Both the position numbers and the translations under genes were made by a program. This document shows positions 52,491 to 62,272 of a DNA stretch of 64,000 nucleotides, one piece after another. How positions within the stretch are numbered: position 1 is the first letter of the stretch; each line of letters begins with the position of its first letter. A model generated the notes under the pieces. That model saw only the letters and a program-made list of their open reading frames with translations, was not told where the DNA came from and did not search any database. This DNA is from Plazaster borealis (Eukaryota; Echinodermata; Asteroidea; Forcipulatida; Labidiasteridae): assembly GCA_021014325.1 (NCBI GenBank), contig CM037461.1, forward strand, positions 13,545,501 through 13,609,500. The letters run 5' to 3'.

Positions 52491-52774
52491 CAAGCTTGTT
52501 TCGCGAATTCTCGCCCAAATTTCACCATTGCTGAAAGGAAGCTTAACAGTGTAACCGAGGAAGTCGTTCATGGTGACAGTGGCGACAGTGGCAGTAATTC
52601 TGCTAGTGATTCCAGCAGTTTCAGTTCACCAGATGACGAAGTCGAAGACCAGGATGAGGAAATCCGTGGTGCAGAACCCTACCGGTTCGAGCCACTCGCT
52701 CCGGTAGGCCAAGGGTGGAGATGAAGATGAAGTCGACCCTGAACAGGACACAATCGGCTTTTAACACCGACATG
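52491..52774 (+). pseudogene. P2X7-type gene exon 1
   Basis: The frame reads FTIAERKLNSVTEEVVHGDS, an S/D-rich stretch, and RGAEPYRFEPLAPVGQGW, then stops. One base out of frame it reads DEDEVDPEQDT, and back in the first frame RLLTPTW with the last codon split across the gtgagt donor. The join to the next exon gives W-C-S-C-G. The 5' limit is uncertain because no ATG follows the upstream stop. Confidence 0.75.
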
Positions 52775-52912
52775 GTGAGTTGTTTATCAAGATAAAAGGG
52801 GATCATAATACACCTGTACATGCCTGGTCTATATTTATACGTGAAATATTTCTCATTGCCCGGTACGGTGAATATGAAGTTCGCCGATTGACTACGACTA
52901 TTTTGTACAATA

Positions 52913-53022
52913 ATAGTGTACATGTACATGTACACACATTATTGCCATGCATATTTCCAAAACAGGGACTACAGTGCGTGTACAATTTACTCGTACATGT
53001 ACATGTACATGTACATGTACGT
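52913..53022. repeat. (GTACAT)n microsatellites
   Basis: Two runs of the self-complementary hexamer, at about 52917-52936 and 52992-53022, lie in the first intron of the P2X7-type gene. They can form cruciforms and explain the Cys/Thr-rich frames on both strands. Confidence 0.9.
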
Positions 53023-53587
53023 AGATAGTCGTGTACAGAGCGAACATGTACAACAAGTCTAGTTGTAAATTGTGTATGGTTCATGTTTGCGTAATTCCTT
53101 TACCTATTAAAAAAATTAAATTTTTGAAATAAAAGAGATGGAGAAAATATGTTTTGAGTATGGTTGGATGTGGTGGACCTAGAGTGATGTCTAATAAATT
53201 GTCAGGCTTCATTCAAAAATCAAACATGGTACTAATGTCATTAATCCAGGTTGGTATTTCAATCCCGGATTGTGCGAAAAAAATTGTCTATCCTGAATTA
53301 CCTTTAATCTCACCCAGCATTCTTATCCAGTTCGATATTTAAATTCAGTGCACGCTACCCCATGGTAAGTTCAACAATAACAGTAATTTTGGATAAATGT
53401 TGTGACACACTCATACACCCCAACAAAATCATAAAAGGGAACCCCCCCCCCCAAGAAAAAATAAATAAAAATAATAATAAATCAAATAATAATAACATTA
53501 AAAAAAAAAATTTAAAAAAAAGACACTAGACTGAAAGACAATGTTAAATTAATTGTTTCCGCTCCACCCCCCCCCAATTATTTTCAG

Positions 53588-53816
53588 GTGTAGTTGTGGA
53601 CATTGCGTCATGCAACCTGTCATATCAAACTGCATTTGCTGTAAAGAGGTTGATGCAGTTAGCACAAAAATGACAGATTTGGGGATCGACCTGGATCTTC
53701 CGGACCAATGTTTTAGCCAGCATGAATGGTTTGAAGCGTCCAGCAGTTCTCCAGACAGCACATTTGCAGTACCAAGCTCAATATGGGAGAAGGGGTGTAC
53801 AGGGAACGGTTGACCA
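53588..53816 (+). pseudogene. P2X7-type gene exon 2 (cysteine cluster)
   Basis: The ttttcag acceptor is followed by CSCGHCVMQPVISNCICC, a C-x-C-x2-C-x8-C-x-CC cluster, then DLPDQCFSQHEWFEA. The remaining family text VLQTAHLQYQAQYGRRG lies one frame over, so a single indel near 53740 breaks the exon. The gtaagt donor leaves phase 2, matching exon 3. Confidence 0.85.
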
Positions 53817-54218
53817 GTAAGTAGTGTTTCAAGACAAAAGTGAATGTATGTTTAAAACTTTGAACTGTTTAATATTACCCATATTGTACATTGAAATAAA
53901 GGTCAACAAAAGACATTGTTTTGTTGTCATTCCACCTGCACATAGTTAAAGTACACTCATGTACACAGCACATTAAATAGAACACAGAATCAGATCAGAA
54001 AAAACCCATTACACAACTGAACTCGACAAAAACTTACAACTTTCCTTCCATTTTAGAATTATATTGTTTCTATTTGGTCAACAAGATTACATGTAACAGT
54101 ACAAGGCAGATCTGTTATAATAAACGGCTATACTTTATACTGTATGAACTAGTAAATTCACAAGTTTCCTCACTTAGTACTTATTTGTTCCATTTACTAA
54201 TTTCTCATTTATCTCCAG

Positions 54219-54384
54219 GAAATATCAACATGTGGCTTATCGTCAAGTCGTAAGATGGTGTTTGGGATATTTGGGAAGATTCAACCGGGTTCAACTCCCA
54301 TCCTGTGTAATGAATACTATCCGATGGACATACCCAAACCCAGATGGTACATACAAAGGCTTCAGCTATCCCGAACTGGATTAA
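54219..54384 (+). CDS. P2X7-type gene exon 3 (terminal, intact)
   Basis: The tctccag acceptor completes a split CAG and opens QKYQHVAYRQVVRWCLGYLG, then NRVQLPSCVMNTIRWTYP, GTYKGFSYPELD and TAA. This is the characteristic C-terminus of the family (R-W-C followed by LPSC.V..IR). No lesion in this exon. Confidence 0.9.
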
Positions 54385-56115
54385 CATTCTTTTTGTGTCT
54401 GCACTTTTCATGTACAATATATTTTTGATGTTTAATTTCACTTTAGACATGGACATGCTGATTTGAAGAAAAAAGTAAAGGAACTGCCAAGCTAACAGAA
54501 AATTGCAAGAAGGCAGTGTTTTCACATTTTTATGGCACTATAAAGGAAGAGATGTTGCATGCCTTTATTGACAATCAAACTTGTAAAAGTGAAACTCCAC
54601 AGTACACATGCTGCCTATTAAGGAAATAACAATACATGTACATTGACAACAAACATGATGAAGAATTTGTGATAAATTTTTTTATCATAATAGTTGTGTG
54701 TAAGTAAACACAGGAAATTGTTGGGCTGTTTTTATTGCTTTGTTAAGAATTATTCCCTGTGTAACATTTTCTAAACTTTCATTATTCATCATGAAACAGA
54801 CTGTGGTGCATTGTGATCATATCGTAATCGTTAGTCGTTACACCCCTACTTGGTACGGGATTTAATCAAACAGCATGTTATTTACAGAGGTAGCAATTAA
54901 CTTGAATTTGTGGTAGCCCACAGGGCTAGTCATGTCCACATTTTGTAATTACATGTGTCCTGCACAAAAAGTGTTTTATTTTCAAGATTTACATATTTAA
55001 ATTATTGAAATACACCACAGAATTTGTTAGTTTTGAATTTCAAAAGAAAACTTGACTATAGCAGGACTTCAAAAACAACAAATCAGTAGACCGAGAAACA
55101 AAGTTGTTGAGCATTATCATGTCCTTCCTGAGATACTGAATTTTTTTGCATTATTATAATGCATTTTATTCACTAGCCCATTGGCCAACCAAATGCCCAT
55201 CAGCTGCTGGCTATGCTCACAAAACCATTAGCCTATGGCTAGAAGTATATTGTCACTTTTGACCCATGTGTTTTGAGTTTTTTAATAAACATGTCCACTT
55301 GAAAGTAATTTACACCTCTCATTCATGTACATCTCTGGTACTACCTTTTTGTATCTTGGCATAGTGTTGACACTTTCATGATATTTTTTGCAACTTTTTT
55401 AATCTAAAAATGACAATTTACATCTGTACATGATGTACATTTATACACTACTTCCCTAATAATGTCACACTTCTTATACTTATACTGTACACTGAACTTT
55501 ATCATACTTTCGATCTTTTAGCAAATCTTGCTAATAGCAAACGGTACTATAGAACTTTTGGATAATGCAGTAAATTTTATAGCTTAAAAGCTGTAAAAAC
55601 TGTTGTAATTTTGGTTTAATTAGTATGTGATTTTGTATTTGCACACTTTTTTCAACTTTCTGTTACAATATCAACTTCTGATAAATTGAAAGATTAAAAT
55701 AAACATTTATTCTATGTCACAGAATATATTTGCTTCATAATTTACATTCCTTTGGCTTGTTAATTTTAGCCTTCTGTAAAACACTGAACTTTCTGGATAC
55801 CGTATTAGTTGAGACACATTTTTCTTTATCCTAAATTCGGATTCGATTATGCTCAGTTCAAGATTCTATGCAGCCATTTTTTTTAAGGCATGCAGCCAGC
55901 CAGCAAACCACAATTTCCAGTGAACAGGAAGTTTGAGATATATACAGTGTTTATTTGGGTTGCCAGGAGAATCTACAATTTTCATGACGGTGAAAATAAA
56001 GTTTGTGAAGTTTAATGCTGGTTTTCCCTCCATTTGAAATGAATTTACCCTACTCACACTTATATGTGTATGAAAAAGGAAATTGTTATACTGCATGTGT
56101 ATCATCAGTTTTATT
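54385..56115. other. Gene-free stretch, 1.7 kb
   Basis: AT-rich sequence without a recognisable gene, tandem repeat or RNA. It would include the 3' UTR of the P2X7-type gene. The stop-free frames at 54205-54525 and 55866-56195 on the minus strand are not protein-like. Confidence 0.4.
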
Positions 56116-56121
56116 TTCTCT

Positions 56122-56719
56122 TCAAATGTCAGTCTTCTTTTTCTTCTTGTGTGTCTTATCGCTCGACACCGTTCCTGCTGAACTCTGACCGTCACCCTCT
56201 ATTGTGCTGGACTCTCCAATCTGTATCCCATGTTTCTTGTGTCTCTTTCGACTCAACACCGTTCCTGTTGAACTCTGACCATGACCCTTCATTGTGCTAG
56301 ACTCCCCAATCTGTGTCTTCCCATGTTTCTTGTGTCCCTTTCGGCTAGTCGACGTTTCTGTTGAACTCTGACCGTGACCCTCCATTGTGCTTTACTCCCC
56401 AATCAGTGTCTTCCCATGTTTCTTGTGTCCCTTTCAGCTAGTCGACGTTTCTGTTGAACTCTGACCGTGACCCTCCATTGTGCTTAACTCCCCAATCAGT
56501 GTCTTCCCATGTTTCTTGTGTCCTTTTCAGCTAGTCGACGTTTCTGTTGAACTCTGACCGTGACCCTCCATTGTGCTTGACTCCCCAATCAGTGTCTTCC
56601 CATGTTTCTTGTGTCCCTTTTGGCTAGTAGACGTTTCATGTACCTCATCCGACAAATGAGCTGGCGTACTCGGTGTAGCAGACGTGAGGGTCCAGTCGTT
56701 TCAGCTGTTCCTTCAGCAT
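56122..56719 (-). pseudogene. Exon with five 31-residue repeats, three stops
   Basis: The minus strand carries a 93-bp tandem repeat; the word gaactctgacc lies at 56180, 56270, 56363, 56456 and 56549 on plus (one unit is 90 bp). Translated units read GHGQSSTETSTSRKGHKKHG then KTQIGESSTM, rich in Ser, Thr, Lys and His, and end with GTVSSDKTHKKKKKTDI and TGA. Premature stops in the same frame lie at 56394-56392, 56436-56434 and 56529-56527. Two are CGA to TGA in the arginine codon of the unit, and one is TCA to TAA. Upstream, a good acceptor at 56720 (tctgcttttgctag) opens MLKEQLKRLDPHVCY, one frame away from the repeat frame. The gene is not recognised; the tail looks disordered and basic, as in nuclear proteins. 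Confidence 0.6.
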
Positions 56720-57059
56720 CTAGCAAAAGCAGAATAATTCAATCCATTGAGAACAAATTTAAAATTCACCCTTAAACTTCATAACTTGATTTAAATTATG
56801 TTTTTCTTTTTTCTTTTCTTTGGGGATTACTTTAGAAAGACACTCAACTAATATTTCACTCATTATGACCAATAAATAATGTTATCTTTCATGAGCAAAG
56901 AACGTATCTCATTTGTCATAATGAATGAAAAAGTGGTGTGAGTGAGTGAGTTATTTCTGTTTTATTTGTTATGGACACATGCAGATAGCTTTAAATATTC
57001 ATCATGTGGTTGTGCTTTTCCTTATCATCCCTGGCCCCATATTAATTTTCAAGTTCATA

Positions 57060-57079
57060 CTGCAGCTGCAGCTGCAGCT
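57060..57079. repeat. CTGCAG triple palindrome
   Basis: Three tandem copies of the palindromic hexamer ctgcag in otherwise AT-rich DNA. Confidence 0.8.
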
Positions 57080-57258
57080 CATTCAGAGACTATTGAGAGC
57101 TACAGGTAACAATGACACGATTATATCAACAATGACGTGATGGAAGAAGCTAGCCACTTCTATTTTACAGAGGGATTAGCATAGTAATTGTTTATTGACA
57201 TAGTGAACACCATGTTTTGCCCAATATCCGGACACCGCTTTTCCGATCATCATGATCG

Positions 57259-57276
57259 ATTGTTTGATCAAACAAT
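57259..57276. repeat. 18-bp perfect palindrome
   Basis: attgtttgatcaaacaat is fully self-complementary and is preceded by gatcatcatgatc, another near-palindrome. It lies in the intron between the two minus-strand exons. Function unknown. Confidence 0.8.
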
Positions 57277-57482
57277 GCAGCATAATGCATGACTACCATA
57301 AAATATATTTCATAAAAAGGGCCATACAATAATATAACATGTCAAAGCCGCATTTTTTTCAAAAACGGGAAAGAACTTCGGCGGCTAGTCCGACCCGATC
57401 ATCTGCGCGGGGAGTCCCCACTCTCCCCATACTGAATTTTAGTTTTACCTCCCCGGTTTCACCGTGACACTCCCCGACTTAC

Positions 57483-57731
57483 CTGTGTTTGCTCCTTTTT
57501 TCCCCTCCGTTTGGCTCTTTCACTTTCCGGCTTTTCATCTTGCTTTCCTGCAGACCACGTTGTGGCAGTATTAGGGGCCTTCAGTGTGGGAACTGCACAC
57601 TTTTTCAGGGCAGTTTTACAGGCGAATCCAAACTCTTGCTTGGCTTCGCCAATGACCGTTTCCATGCAGTCATCAGTGAAGTGTTGAATGAAGTTAGATC
57701 GCGTTGATTTACAAAACGCACCCTCTCCTTC
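57483..57731 (-). CDS. Unrecognised exon, upstream of repeat exon
   Basis: On the minus strand a ctaatttag acceptor (just above 57731) and a gtaagt donor (just below 57483) enclose exactly 83 codons: EGEGAFCKSTRSNFIQHF, TDDCMETVIGEAKQEFGF, ACKTALKKCAVPTLK and a basic end SERAKRRGKKEQTQ. It ends in phase 0, matching the acceptor at 56720, so it is probably an upstream exon of the 31-residue-repeat gene. No family recognised. The intact frame and good splice sites favour a real exon. Confidence 0.5.
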
Positions 57732-58849
57732 CTAAATTAGCTGAGTCTCCCAGCAATTTTAGGAAGCTAAGTACCGGATTTTTATTGGTGTTCCTTGTGC
57801 AGCCTCCAACAACACACCATCAACACTCCCATCAGGACATCACTGACGTGAGCTTAACGGCAGGCCTCCTGCATCCGTCCATGCTCGCACACTGCTGTAG
57901 TCAGTGATTGCGCAATAACATAAGCAACCTAATCCACCTTGTGACGTCATGAATTTTCGAACCAATCAAACGCCCTCAACGGCCAAGTGCTCGAAAGTTT
58001 CGCCAATCCCCAATAATGACCAACTTTTTTGATGTGATGTTACTCAAAACCTACGAATCCTAATAACTCAAGTAACTCATAAAACAGTAGTCTGATATAA
58101 TATCTGCAAGGTGTATAATTGTTTCTGCTTTCCAAATTCTCACTGTAGTGACACTTTAAAAGTCAAACTGCAGTGTGAGTCAAAAACAAACACACTTTAC
58201 AAATTGGCCATACATATGTTCTGTAGCAATACAGATAAGATATAATTTTCATTTGTACTTTTAGAGTAACTCTTCTTGCTATTATCGTGCCATTTACTGG
58301 ATCAGTTTTCAGGCATGACTGCACATGAGACAATTTGTCACCAATGCCACGAAGTAGCAAACAGTGTACAAACCCCTTTTTTTTAGATTTCATTTTTGTT
58401 TACATATTTAAACAATGTTAACCAAGGCCTACAACTTCATGAAGTTTCAACGCTTCATGAGCTTTACTTTTTTAATTACGGTAATTAGGCTTTGCAACTT
58501 TGCACCGAACCTGGCATTTTTTGACGCCACAAAGTAGCACTGAGATTCAATTTACCAAATAAAACACACGTCGCACACCAACCTCAAAAGGTTAAAAAAC
58601 GTTTTCACGAAGTAGCACTGCAATTTTGTGTGTAGTGCGCGTGCGTGACCTAGACTATCCAGGTCACAAACACGCATAGTAATACACCTTTTTTCAGAGC
58701 CAACACTCCCACAAGAAAGGTTTTTAGGTGTTCGGGTGTTTTTTTTTCTTAATACTTCTTCTTCTTCTCAGTGTGCCTTGTCTGCTAAAAAGCACCCTTT
58801 CCAAGCTCATATGAACTTAAAACTTCACATTCAGTTAGATATTTATGAG
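57732..58849. other. Gene-free stretch
   Basis: No gene supported. The phrase gaagtagca recurs near 58350, 58531 (as aaagtagcac) and 58608, and the hairpin word gtgacctagactatccaggtcac lies near 58644. These suggest decayed repeats. The minus-strand frame at 58163-58393 is not recognised. Confidence 0.35.
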
Positions 58850-59065
58850 ACATGAAACCGCTTTAGTTACGTCATGATGATGTCATCAGGTAATACATTA
58901 AAACAAGGGTTAATATTTAAATCATAACTCCTGCATCCCACAATAGATTTTTATAATCTATACATAATCGGAATGGGCTTTGAATACTCAACAAACGCTG
59001 CACAGAGTGTGACCCCATTTGACATTGACTTCTGGTTCAAAACGGAAGTTGAAAATTTCAAAAAA
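58850..59065 (+). repeat. Dispersed repeat copy A
   Basis: Shares ordered words with 59940-60125: gaaaccgc, gatgatgtc, a stretch like acattaaa.caa, tttaatatt, aatcatatct, and gtgaccccatttgacattg. A fragment of the same family is at 48131-48205. Not coding, although a frame at 58973-59233 stays open. Confidence 0.6.
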
Positions 59066-59327
59066 TCATATCTCAAGAACTACACAATTTTTACATCAGG
59101 TTATATGCCATCCATTCACAAACTTTTCCACAGAGATGTTTCCAATTTGACCTTAGCTTCCTGTCAAAATCGAAAGAAAAGAACTGCACTGAATATAATC
59201 CAGCAGTACGTGCTGGCTGTTGCCCTCCATTGATCACACGGTTCAAGGTCCATTAAACCTGAACATGGTCTAGTCTCTGTTCAAGGTTCACACAACCTGA
59301 TTTGGCATTACACATTGTTAGTCTCTT

Positions 59328-59663
59328 AAACAGCCGTCCATGCATGTTTATTCTTGTATGTATTGACAACACGCTGTCGCGCACATGAAATTTTAAACTC
59401 ATTCAAAGTTCAGCGTAAATTTATTTCCGTTTTGCCGTCTGATGGCTTAATGGAAACAAGGAATATAGGAGGAGGTTTCACTGAGATGTACACCTGGTTT
59501 GGTGATTTGTATGACGTTTAATAACTGACAACAACTTAAACAAAAAGATCGACATTGGTTCGCTTCTCATTGAACACCAAGACCCACACGTCATGATGAT
59601 CGACGTGACCATGCCTGCAAAAGGCGTTTTAGGCCCCGCTGAGTTTGCCCTTCAGACACGGTG
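59328..59663 (+). pseudogene. Unidentified coding-like fragment, frameshifted
   Basis: Two adjacent plus-strand frames have protein-like composition. The first (to the TAA at about 59519-59521) ends KFISVLPSDGLMETRNI, GGGFTEMYTWFGDLYDV. The second, one frame over (about 59516-59663), reads LITDNNLNKKIDIGSLLIEH, DPHVMMIDVTMPAKG, VLGPAEFALQTR and TGA. The pieces overlap so neatly that one lost base could join them. No family is recognised. The minus strand is also open over 59591-59785, so the coding strand is uncertain. Confidence 0.3.
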
Positions 59664-59939
59664 ATTAAACTGGTAAGCTTTAGTTCAAAATCATCGTTAA
59701 AAAAGGGAGCATTCCTTATTTCGTCTACAATCACATTGATATGTTTCATCTGTAAACTTGTCAAGTGTTTTTTTTTAACTTGCACAAAAGATTATTAATT
59801 TGATCATGGTATGATTTCTAACTGTCAGATTTGAACTAATGCTAACCACTGTTCAGGTATATGTACAGGTACTGTGTGTGCAAAAATCATACCTCGTGAA
59901 CCAAAAAGGGTGACTTTTAACTAACAATGTACCTTAGTG

Positions 59940-60125
59940 TGTCGATGAAACCGCAAAGGTTTTCGAGATGATGATGTCGTCATAACATTAAATCAATGTT
60001 TAATATTAAGAAAAATCATATCTGGAGAACATAATTGCTACACACAATATCTTTGGACCTGGTGAAAGAGTATTTTTAAAATCTTACCCAAAGAGTGACC
60101 CCCTGTGACCTTTACTTCCGTTTAA
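59940..60125 (+). repeat. Dispersed repeat copy B
   Basis: Diverged relative of 58850-59065, with the same word order from gaaaccgc through gatgatgtcgtcataacatt and aaaaatcatatct to agtgaccccctgtgacc and acttccg. Confidence 0.55.
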
Positions 60126-60989
60126 TTGTTTATTTTTTATTTTTTTACTTGCAAAAGTGTAGTATACAGTGCTTCATACAGATCGGGAAAGGGTTAAAAC
60201 CAAATTATATAAAAACACTACCCGAACCGAGCACCATTTGTTTTTAATTTACAAACACTTCATGCTTATTTTTTTTTTACAAATGGTTGTACCTGCAATT
60301 TTACTATTTATTTATTTTAGTTACTTCAAGTTAGATAATTGCCTTCAAAATAATTATACAGTGGTTCATAAAAAGAGGTAAACCTAAGTTTAAGGTGATT
60401 GTTCACCTACCTCTTACATTTCCAGAGAATTTGTGTTTACCTAGTGTTGATGAGTAGGACGTTTAGAAATAGTCCTATAAAGCAATATATACAGCCGAAT
60501 TGGGTCTCAATATATTATTCCCACTGTACAGATGGCACAAACAAAACTAAAGCTTGTTCACGAGCTTCAATGTAAACAAGCATGATTGAACACCAATGGC
60601 AAAATGTTGATGACAGAAACTAAAGGACTTGCAGAGTCCTTGAACTTCGACCTCTGCGGAAGTGTAGAAAAAAACCCGCATCGATAGGTCAGAGGGAACA
60701 TGATACAGTTTGAGCTTAAGCTAGGGTTGCCACAGCTTTTGAGTTTACTTTTGTCATGGGAAATATCTGCAGGAGAGACAGGAGCATACACTATTCAGCA
60801 CTAACGTAATGCTTGGGCCACCCGTTCCTAACGTTACAATAACCATTCCCTGTCTGACAGTAAACATTTTCTCCCCCGTCCCCCGTTCAGACAGTCTGAA
60901 ATTTTTTCAGCGTGATTTTTAAAACAAAACCTTACAAAATGGTGTAACATTTTTATCACGTCATCATATATCATATTATAATTTTCTTA
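60126..60989. other. Gene-free stretch
   Basis: AT-rich at first, mixed later. No gene or sharp repeat recognised. It ends at the 5' truncation point of the Penelope-like element. Confidence 0.4.
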
Positions 60990-60991
60990 AT

Positions 60992-61777
60992 GCTCGGTCA
61001 TTCCATCCTCCTTCTGTGAAAGCCTCAGTGAACCGAACCCTACTTCAAAGGGCACACATTATTTGTGACAAAGAGCATTTACCTAAAGAACTGGAGCACC
61101 TTAACACAGTGCTCAAAGAGAATGGGTATAGACCGAACAAACGAGAGTCCCTTTCCAAACACAACTCTCAGTCTGCACAATCCAAAGAAATGCCCATTGC
61201 GGTCCTTCCGTACATTGGTCATACCTCACATAAAATTCAACGGATCCTCCGTGAAGCAGAAATCAAGGTCTACTACCGAACTCGCAACAAGTTGGAATCG
61301 AAGCTACACACTCACAAAGACAAGCATGACTCTAGCAGTCAGGCAGGGGTCTATCAAATTCCTTGTTCTTGTGGTAAAGTGTACATTGGCGAGACCGGTA
61401 GAGACCTCACTACCAGGCTGAAAGAACATAAAGCACACGGCCGCAGAGGGGAATATGACAAATCTGCCATTGTCAAACACTCCACCGATTTAGACCATGT
61501 CATAGATTGGGATCAGGCTCGAATCATAGCACCTGAGAGACATTGGTATACAAGGCGTATAAGGGAAGCAATCGAAATACACAGACACGACACTGTGCCA
61601 CAAGATATCGGTTATTTCATCAGCAGTATTTGGCACACTATCCTACCACCCTCCTCCTCTAACAACCCCCAGCCTACTGACACGCCTCACTACACCCAAG
61701 GGGTTTCTCACACAATGGGCAACCCTAACAATAGGCCTGAGCCCGCAAACCACTCAACCAATCAGAGCATCGATTGA
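60992..61777 (+). mobile_element. Penelope-like element, GIY-YIG endonuclease end
   Basis: An unbroken frame of about 260 codons encodes the C-terminal part of a Penelope-like retroelement protein. Counting from the GTG at 61016, residues 1-100 match the end of the reverse-transcriptase/linker region (HPPSVKASVNRTLLQRAH just before and across it, then the PYIGHTSHKIQRILREAEIK block). Residues 111-190 are the GIY-YIG endonuclease that nicks target DNA: GVYQIP, the CSC cysteine pair, VYIGETGR, TTRLKEHK, SAIVKHS and REAIEI with the catalytic glutamate. A proline/asparagine-rich tail of about 45 residues ends at TGA. There is no reverse transcriptase catalytic core upstream, so the copy is 5' truncated near 60990; GTG is not a real start. 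The open frame implies recent insertion. Confidence 0.9.
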
Positions 61778-62210
61778 CTCACACTGGATCCTCTGAACCC
61801 CTATAAATAAGCCCACTCATCTCTTACCTCTTCAGTCTCCTGACGATGACTAGAGCAAGCTAGTCGAAACGTTGACCCCAATCCAAGAACTGACTCCGCG
61901 GTAGTACAATTAATTACGATCCTATAAGCTAAAGTAGTAGTCCCAGCCTATTTCTATACCTTCCGCCCAGGTAATAGTTCATAACAGGACAGTTCTTTTC
62001 AGAACTGAGAAGTCTCCCGAACACCCGAACAATCTACTTCGCGGTAGTAGAATTAAGCAAGACAGTTCTCTAAGAACAACCACTACCTGGCAAGTAGATA
62101 CACACATGGTGTTACCGCAAACCAAATATATTGATACCTCACCATGCAATGCCTCAAATCCTATATATAATTTTCCAATCGGCAAATTTAGCATATGTCA
62201 GCCTACTTAC
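61778..62210 (+). mobile_element. Penelope-like element 3' untranslated part
   Basis: Sequence after the endonuclease stop. The words ccgcggtagtacaattaa (near 61897) and ttcgcggtagtagaattaa (near 62038) are two diverged copies of one segment, and short inverted words (cagttctt, aagaactg type) recur. The 3' limit is not certain. Confidence 0.5.
61828..61895 (+). ncRNA. Hammerhead-ribozyme-like motif
   Basis: The core ctgacga (61840-61846) is followed by a perfect 6-bp stem gactag/ctagtc with loop agcaag, then gaaac (61866-61870), the order seen in hammerhead ribozymes. Outer words tcagt (upstream) and actga (downstream) could form stem I. Stem III is weak (ttg/caa) and there are extra bases next to the core, so activity is doubtful. 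Penelope-like elements are known to carry hammerhead motifs. Confidence 0.5.
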
Positions 62211-62272
62211 TTAGTTTTTTGTTGTACATGTACATAGGCTATACTGCCAAGTGATATTATCTACTAATTATC

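Larger units (their letters stand above)
52491..54384 (+). pseudogene. P2X7-type intracellular-domain protein, broken
   Basis: Three phase-compatible exons (about 52491-52774, 53588-53816, 54219-54384) encode a soluble relative of the cysteine-rich C-terminal domain of the P2X7 receptor, a family expanded in invertebrates without the channel part. The order is an acidic serine-rich N-terminus with EPYRFEPLAP, then the zinc-type cysteine cluster WCSCGHC and ISNCICCKEVD, then QHEWFE, VLQTAHLQYQAQYG, and the closing KYQHVAYRQVVRWCLGYLG, RVQLPSCVMNTIR and YKGFSYP before TAA. No ATG is seen in exon 1. Exon 1 has three TGA codons in frame (from 52722, 52728 and 52740) that a compensating pair of frameshifts would bypass. 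Exon 2 needs one frame change near 53740. Exon 3 is intact. Biochemical role unknown; zinc binding is inferred from the family. Confidence 0.85.

Noticed and set aside
52621..53084. ORFs on both strands around 52.6-53.1 kb
   Set aside because: They are shadows of P2X7-type exon 1 and of the GTACAT microsatellite.
54205..54525. Minus-strand ORF over P2X7 exon 3
   Set aside because: Antisense shadow of the well-supported terminal exon.
58973..59233. 86-residue ORF with a VTPFDIDFWF stretch
   Set aside because: It lies on a dispersed non-coding repeat whose other copies (48.1 and 60.1 kb) are not open.
61065..61421. Second plus-strand ORF inside the Penelope fragment
   Set aside because: It is a frame shadow; the GIY-YIG motifs are all in the longer frame.
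61016..61777. GIY-YIG protein as homing endonuclease or UvrC-like repair enzyme
   Set aside because: The upstream linker text and the Cys-Ser-Cys plus YIGETGR context are those of Penelope-like retroelements.
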